Below are positions 59,641 to 64,000 of a stretch of DNA of 64,000 nucleotides, in pieces; positions within the stretch are counted from its first letter, which is position 1; every line of letters begins with the position of its first letter. The notes beneath the pieces were generated by a model. That model was not told where the DNA came from, searched no databases, and saw only the letters and a program-made list of their open reading frames with translations. The translations under genes and the position numbers were made by a program. This stretch comes from an uncultured Roseicyclus sp. (GTDB lineage Bacteria > Pseudomonadota > Alphaproteobacteria > Rhodobacterales > Rhodobacteraceae): the NCBI GenBank assembly GCA_947494975.1, contig CANLXA010000003.1, positions 186,001 to 250,000 on the forward strand, written 5' to 3'.

Positions 59641-60972
59641 ATGGATTTTCTACCCGCATTCGGCAATTTCGGCTTCACGCTTCTGGCGTTTGTGGCGGCC
59701 TTGTCGATCATCGTGGCGATCCACGAATACGGTCACTACATCGTGGGCCGCTGGTCGGGGATTCATGCGGAAGTGTTTTCCATCGGGTTCGGTCCGGTCC
59801 TGTTTTCACGGGTGGACCGGCACGGGACGCGCTGGCAACTCGCCGCGTTGCCGTTTGGCGGCTACGTGAAATTCCTGGGCGACGCCAACGCGGCCTCGGC
59901 AGGAGCCGATGGCGCGGTTCTGGATGCGCTTGATGCCAAGGAACGCAGGCGCTCCATGCCCGGCGCACCGCTTTGGGCGCGCGCGGCCACCGTTGCCGCG
60001 GGCCCGATCTTCAATTTCATCCTGTCGATCCTGATCTTTGCCGCCGTCGTGGGCTTTAGTGGCCGCGTCGCCGATGTGCCGCGCGTGGGCGATACCGTGC
60101 CGCTGCCTGCCAGCATCGCGTCGCTGGAGGCCGGTGATCAGATCACGGCCATCGAGGGCGAGCCCGTCGAGACGCTGGGTGATGTCTATGACCTCGCGCG
60201 CGCGTTGGAACCGGCAGAGACCGTGACCTACGATATCGTACGCGATGACACGGCGATGCAGATTGAGGCGGCCTTTCCGCTGATGCCCATCGTCCGCTCG
60301 GTCACGCCGCAATCGGCGGCGATTGCGGCAGGCATCGAGGAAGGCGACGTGATCACGACGCTGGATGGTGACCCGATCTACGGCTTCTCGCAACTCCGCG
60401 ACGCCGTGAATACGGGCGAGGGGGCCGAGATTGCCCTGACCGTCTGGCGCGCAGGCGACACGCTGGACCTGACGCTCCGCCCGCGATCCACCGATCTGCC
60501 GACGGGGGATGGCGGGTTCGAGACGCGCTACCTGATCGGGATCACCGGCGGGCTGATTTTCGAGCCGGAACGCGAACGCGTGGGCCCTTGGGACGCGCTG
60601 ACCTTCGGGGTCAGCCAGACCGGGTTCGTCATTGAATCCTCACTGTCGGGCCTGTGGCACATCATCACCGGCGCGATCTCGACCTGTAACCTGCAAGGCC
60701 CCATCGGCATTGCGGAAACCTCGGGCGCCACCGCGAGCCAGGGGATCGACAATTTCATCTGGTTCATCGCCGTTCTGTCGACGGCGGTGGGCCTGCTGAA
60801 CCTGTTCCCGATCCCGGTGCTGGATGGCGGACACCTGATGTTCCACGCCTATGAGGGTGTGGCGGGCAAGCCGCCGTCGGACAAGGTGCTGCGCGGGTTC
60901 ATGACGGTGGGCCTTGTCTTGCTGCTGTCGCTGATGCTGTTTGCGCTGTCGAATGACCTGTTCTGCCCCTGA
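59641..60972 (+). CDS. rseP: Site-2 protease RseP
   Basis: A 443-residue intramembrane zinc protease. HEYGH (His28, Glu29, His32) in the first span is the catalytic motif, and NLFPIPVLDGGHLMF near residue 390 carries the third metal ligand. Two PDZ-like domains lie between (about 130-280), as in E. coli RseP, which cleaves anti-sigma factors and remnant signal peptides. It follows dxr by 14 bp. Confidence 0.95.
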   Translation: MDFLPAFGNFGFTLLAFVAALSIIVAIHEYGHYIVGRWSGIHAEVFSIGFGPVLFSRVDRHGTRWQLAALPFGGYVKFLGDANAASAGADGAVLDALDAKERRRSMPGAPLWARAATVAAGPIFNFILSILIFAAVVGFSGRVADVPRVGDTVPLPASIASLEAGDQITAIEGEPVETLGDVYDLARALEPAETVTYDIVRDDTAMQIEAAFPLMPIVRSVTPQSAAIAAGIEEGDVITTLDGDPIYGFSQLRDAVNTGEGAEIALTVWRAGDTLDLTLRPRSTDLPTGDGGFETRYLIGITGGLIFEPERERVGPWDALTFGVSQTGFVIESSLSGLWHIITGAISTCNLQGPIGIAETSGATASQGIDNFIWFIAVLSTAVGLLNLFPIPVLDGGHLMFHAYEGVAGKPPSDKVLRGFMTVGLVLLLSLMLFALSNDLFCP

Positions 60973-61089
60973 TCCGGGGGCGGTTCCGGCGGGCGAAATC
61001 GCCAAATCTCCACGTCACTTGCACGTTCCTGCCACAATTGGGCGCAATATATTGTGCATCATTCCTTCCTGATGAATGGACCTGAACCG

Positions 61090-61218
61090 ATGCGCTATCT
61101 TGCTCAGAGCTACCAAGGCGTCAGCCGGATCGTGCTGATCAACACCGACCGTTTTCTGACGCCGCTGCTGATTGTATGCGCGCTGACGCTGGCCGGTTGG
61201 GTCCTGAGCCTGAGCTGA
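61090..61218 (+). CDS. Small single-span membrane protein (42 aa)
   Basis: The frame encodes MRYLAQSYQGVSRIVLINTD, then a hydrophobic segment (about 23-41, FLTPLLIVCALTLAGWVLSLS). An alternative in-frame ATG at 61072 would add six residues. It lies between rseP and bamA, and its size and layout resemble the 40-residue protein after recG, though the sequences differ. No family is recognised; the upstream ribosome-binding site is weak. Confidence 0.4.
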   Translation: MRYLAQSYQGVSRIVLINTDRFLTPLLIVCALTLAGWVLSLS

Positions 61219-61412
61219 GGCTGGCTGCCGCTCAACACCCCGAATTCACTTGGTTTCCCGGCGGCGGAGCAATCCGGCCGCCGTGCCGGATTCGCCACAG
61301 GTTGTGACAAACCGTGGCCGAGCTACCACAAGTCGCGCACATGCGTTTGACTACCCCCCAGCCGCACGATACCCACGTCCCCAACACATTTGGTATTTAG
61401 GGGTGGGATTCG

Positions 61413-63755
61413 ATGATCCGTCGTGCGGTTTTGCATATTGCGCATCGTGTCGGACAGCTGGCAGTACCGGTTGTCGTAATGATCTCACTCATCGCGGTCG
61501 CCCTTCCCGCCTCGGCCCAGAGCTTCCAGTTCTCCAATTTCGATGTTCAGGGCAACGTGCGCACCAATGATGCGTCCGTCCTTCAGGTGGCCGGGCTTGT
61601 CCCCGGCACCACGGTCTCCGCAGGGCAGGTGAACGACGCGCTGCAGCGACTGCAGAACTCGGGCCTGTTCGAAACGGTCGAGGTTGCGCCGCGGGGCAAT
61701 ACGCTGGTCATCACCGTTGTCGAATACCCGACGATCAACCGCATCGCGATCGAAGGCAACCGCCGGTTGGACGATGACGCGCTGCTGGCGGTCATCGATT
61801 CGACACCCCGCCGCGTCTATTCGCCCATCACCGCAGAGCGTGACGCCGCCGCCATCGCCGAGGCCTACCGCGCATCGGGCCGCCTGACGGCGACCGCCGT
61901 TCCGCAGATCATCCGCCGTGACGAAGGCCGCGTCGATCTGGTCTTCGAGATCACCGAAGGGGCGGTGGTGGAAACCCAGCGCATCGCCTTCGTCGGCAAC
62001 CGCGATTACTCGGACCGTCGCCTGCGCCAGATTCTGGAAAGCACGCAATCGGGCCTGTTCCGCGCGATCATCCGCTCGGACACGTTCATCCAGGATCGCA
62101 TCGCGCTTGATCGGCAATTGCTGACCGATTTCTATCAGGATCGCGGCTATATCGATTTCGAGATCCTGTCGGTGACGCCGGAGCTGAGCCGCGACCGCGG
62201 CGCCTATTTCGTGACGTTCAATATCCGCGAAGGCCAGAGCTACCGCATTGGCAACCTGTCGGTCGTGTCGGAGCTTCCCGGGGCGAACGCGGCTGATTTC
62301 CAGCGCATCATCAATATCCGTCAGGGCGTGCGCTACAGCCCTCGCATCATCGACAACACGATCACGCGGATGGAGAATCTGGCCTCCGATCAGGGCCTGC
62401 GCTTTGTTCGGATCGAGCCGCGGCTGGTGCGCGACGATGCCAACCTTGTGGTCAATGTGGAGTTCGTGATTTCGCGCGGTGAGCGGGTCTTCGTGGAGCG
62501 CATCGATATCGAGGGCAACCAGACAACGCTCGACCGTGTGATCCGCCGCCAATTCGACGTGGTCGAAGGCGATCCGCTTGATCCGCGCCAGGTGCGTGCC
62601 GCGGCCGAGCGCATCCGGGCCACCGGCTTCTTCGCCGATGTGCAGGTGGAGGGCCGCCCGGGCACGGCGCCCGATCAGGTGATCGTGGATGTGGATGTGG
62701 AAGAGCAGCCCACCGGGTCGCTCGGGTTCTCGGCCAGCTACTCGACCGATACCGGCGCCGGGCTTGCGGTGAACTTCTCGGAACAGAACTTCCTGGGTCG
62801 GGGGCAGGCCGTATCGCTCAGCTTCAGCACAGTGGATGGCGGCCAGTCCCTGAACTTCTCGTTCGTGGAGCCGGCCTTCCTGCGCCGCGATCTGGCCCTT
62901 GGCCTGAACGCCTATTACGCCGTGACGGAGCAGCAGAACCAGAACTTCGATACCGTACGCTACGGTGTGGGCACGAGCATCGCCTTCCCGATCAGCGAGA
63001 ACGGGCGTCTGCGCCTGGCCTACAACTTCGCCCATGATGAGATCAGCGCCCTGGATGCGACGGCGGGCGTGAACTCTCCCATCTTGCTGAATGAGCCCCT
63101 TCAGGCGGATACGTCGTCGGTCGGGTTCACCTATTCGTTCGACAACCGGGACACGGGCCTCAACCCCAATGCGGGCGTCGCGTTCAGCTTCAGCGCGGAT
63201 TACGCGGGCCTGGGCGGCGATACGGAATTTGTCCGCACACAGGTGCAGGCCATCGCCGAGACACGCGTGGCGCGGGAAGAGGTGACGCTGCGTGCCACGT
63301 TCGAAGGCGGGGCGATCAATGCGCTGGACGGGGGCACGCGCCTGGCCAACCGGTTTGCGCTCAACTCGCGCCAGATGCGCGGCTTCGAAGGCTTCGGCCT
63401 CGGCCCTCGGGACCGCGAGGCGTCCAATGCGAACGCCCTGGGCGGCAACTACTTTGCCGTGGCGCGGTTCGAAGCGGCCTTCCCCCTCGGACTGCCCGAT
63501 GAATACGGCATCTCTGGCGGTGTGTTTGCCGATTTCGGCTCGGTCTGGGGTCTGGATGATACCGCGGGCACGGTCGGCCCCACGCAGCCCGGCGGTGTGG
63601 TGGATGACAGTTTCAGCCTGCGATCGGTCGTGGGGGTTTCAATCTTCTGGGATACCGCCCTCGGGCCGCTGCGTTTCAACTTCTCGCACCCGGTGCAGGT
63701 TGAGGATTACGACCGCACGCGCGAATTCGACTTCACCGTTGAGGCGCGTTTCTGA
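61413..63755 (+). CDS. bamA: Outer-membrane protein assembly factor BamA
   Basis: A 780-residue Omp85 protein that folds beta-barrels into the outer membrane. A signal peptide (LISLIAVALPASAQS region, about 1-35) precedes five POTRA domains (about 38-430, beginning FSNFDVQGNVRTNDASVLQVAG). The C-terminal 16-strand barrel ends with FDFTVEARF, a terminal Phe outer-membrane signature. The VRGF-type lid motif appears as MRGFEGFGLGPRD. It is followed five bases later by skp. Confidence 0.96.
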   Translation: MIRRAVLHIAHRVGQLAVPVVVMISLIAVALPASAQSFQFSNFDVQGNVRTNDASVLQVAGLVPGTTVSAGQVNDALQRLQNSGLFETVEVAPRGNTLVITVVEYPTINRIAIEGNRRLDDDALLAVIDSTPRRVYSPITAERDAAAIAEAYRASGRLTATAVPQIIRRDEGRVDLVFEITEGAVVETQRIAFVGNRDYSDRRLRQILESTQSGLFRAIIRSDTFIQDRIALDRQLLTDFYQDRGYIDFEILSVTPELSRDRGAYFVTFNIREGQSYRIGNLSVVSELPGANAADFQRIINIRQGVRYSPRIIDNTITRMENLASDQGLRFVRIEPRLVRDDANLVVNVEFVISRGERVFVERIDIEGNQTTLDRVIRRQFDVVEGDPLDPRQVRAAAERIRATGFFADVQVEGRPGTAPDQVIVDVDVEEQPTGSLGFSASYSTDTGAGLAVNFSEQNFLGRGQAVSLSFSTVDGGQSLNFSFVEPAFLRRDLALGLNAYYAVTEQQNQNFDTVRYGVGTSIAFPISENGRLRLAYNFAHDEISALDATAGVNSPILLNEPLQADTSSVGFTYSFDNRDTGLNPNAGVAFSFSADYAGLGGDTEFVRTQVQAIAETRVAREEVTLRATFEGGAINALDGGTRLANRFALNSRQMRGFEGFGLGPRDREASNANALGGNYFAVARFEAAFPLGLPDEYGISGGVFADFGSVWGLDDTAGTVGPTQPGGVVDDSFSLRSVVGVSIFWDTALGPLRFNFSHPVQVEDYDRTREFDFTVEARF

Positions 63756-63760
63756 CACCC

Positions 63761-64000
63761 ATGTCGCGCCGATCCACGATCTTCCGCGCCGCCGCCCTCG
63801 GGCTGGCGGCGCTTTTCGTATCACCGCTGCCCGCGGCGGCGCAGGTCGGCGCGCCCCTGCGACCAGGGGAACCGGCGGCAGCCATTCTTGTCCTCAACCA
63901 GGACCGTTTGCTGTCCCAGACGGAGTTCGGCCAGCGGATTCAGCGTGAGATCGAGGCGGCGTCGGCGGCCCTGGCAGCGGAGAACCGCCGCATTGAAGCG
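63761..64000 (+). CDS. skp: OmpH/Skp family periplasmic chaperone, N-terminal part
   Basis: The first 80 codons are present; the gene runs out of the window. A signal peptide (IFRAAALGLAALFVSPLPAAAQ) is followed by AAILVLNQDRLLSQTEFGQRIQREIEAASA, the start of the OmpH/Skp helical hairpin. Skp carries unfolded outer-membrane proteins to BamA, whose gene is directly upstream. Confidence 0.88.
   Translation, partial: MSRRSTIFRAAALGLAALFVSPLPAAAQVGAPLRPGEPAAAILVLNQDRLLSQTEFGQRIQREIEAASAALAAENRRIEA

Overview
The window is high-GC chromosomal DNA of an alphaproteobacterium, almost certainly a Rhodobacteraceae (Roseobacter-group) member. The basis is gene content: CtrA beside a SciP-type DUF1153 protein, a class II (B12-dependent) ribonucleotide reductase, a two-domain cold-shock protein followed by a DUF192 protein, Usg, GluQRS, TrmFO, and an alphaproteobacterial pyrH-frr-uppS-cdsA-dxr-rseP-bamA-skp cluster. 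No phage, insertion sequence, CRISPR array or rRNA operon is visible; five tRNA genes are present.

Layout. 1-5.2 kb: the 3' end of soxR overlapping a histidine phosphatase, tRNA-Val(TAC), a DUF4870 protein, pirin, a GNAT acetyltransferase overlapping an EamA permease, two identical tRNA-Asp genes and a secreted unknown. 5.2-12.8 kb: mnmA, sciP, ctrA, ligA, recG and a 40-residue membrane protein. 12.8-18.4 kb: NifU-like scaffold, hisI, gluQRS, a methyltransferase, trmFO, two DoxX-type genes and a secreted Cys-rich protein. 18.4-24.5 kb: gyrA, usg, dsbB, a DedA/YqaA-type protein, tRNA-Leu(CAA), a 0.77-kb stretch without a convincing gene, and a stand-alone Hint-domain protein. 24.5-29.4 kb: a MobA-like nucleotidyltransferase, a dimethylglycine-dehydrogenase-type flavoenzyme, aroB and aroK. 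29.5-37.5 kb: a tiny membrane protein, a secreted unknown, xerD, a CorC/HlyC protein, gpt, a LysE transporter, fabI, pdxH, a double cold-shock protein and a DUF192 protein. 37.6-44.7 kb: tRNA-Pro(TGG), nrdJ with paired NrdR-like boxes, and modABC. 44.7-52.9 kb: a peptide-type ABC transporter operon with unusual architecture and an AraC-family regulator. 53.1-64 kb: miaA, pyrH, a divergent hypothetical/marR pair, frr, uppS-cdsA-dxr-rseP, a 42-residue membrane protein, bamA and the start of skp.

Most of the window is housekeeping: DNA replication and repair (ligA, recG, gyrA, nrdJ, xerD), tRNA modification (mnmA, gluQRS, trmFO, miaA), aromatic amino acid, isoprenoid and phospholipid precursors, and outer-membrane assembly. 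I found no clear unknown multi-gene system. The best leads are regulatory or architectural: NrdR boxes 31 bp apart before nrdJ, a CtrA-like box before ctrA, a palindrome-rich region with an alphaproteobacterial LexA-like box after recG, the peptide transporter with a fused double ATPase, oversized permease and coupled secreted protein, the divergent MarR pair splitting pyrH from frr, and dispersed intergenic repeats.
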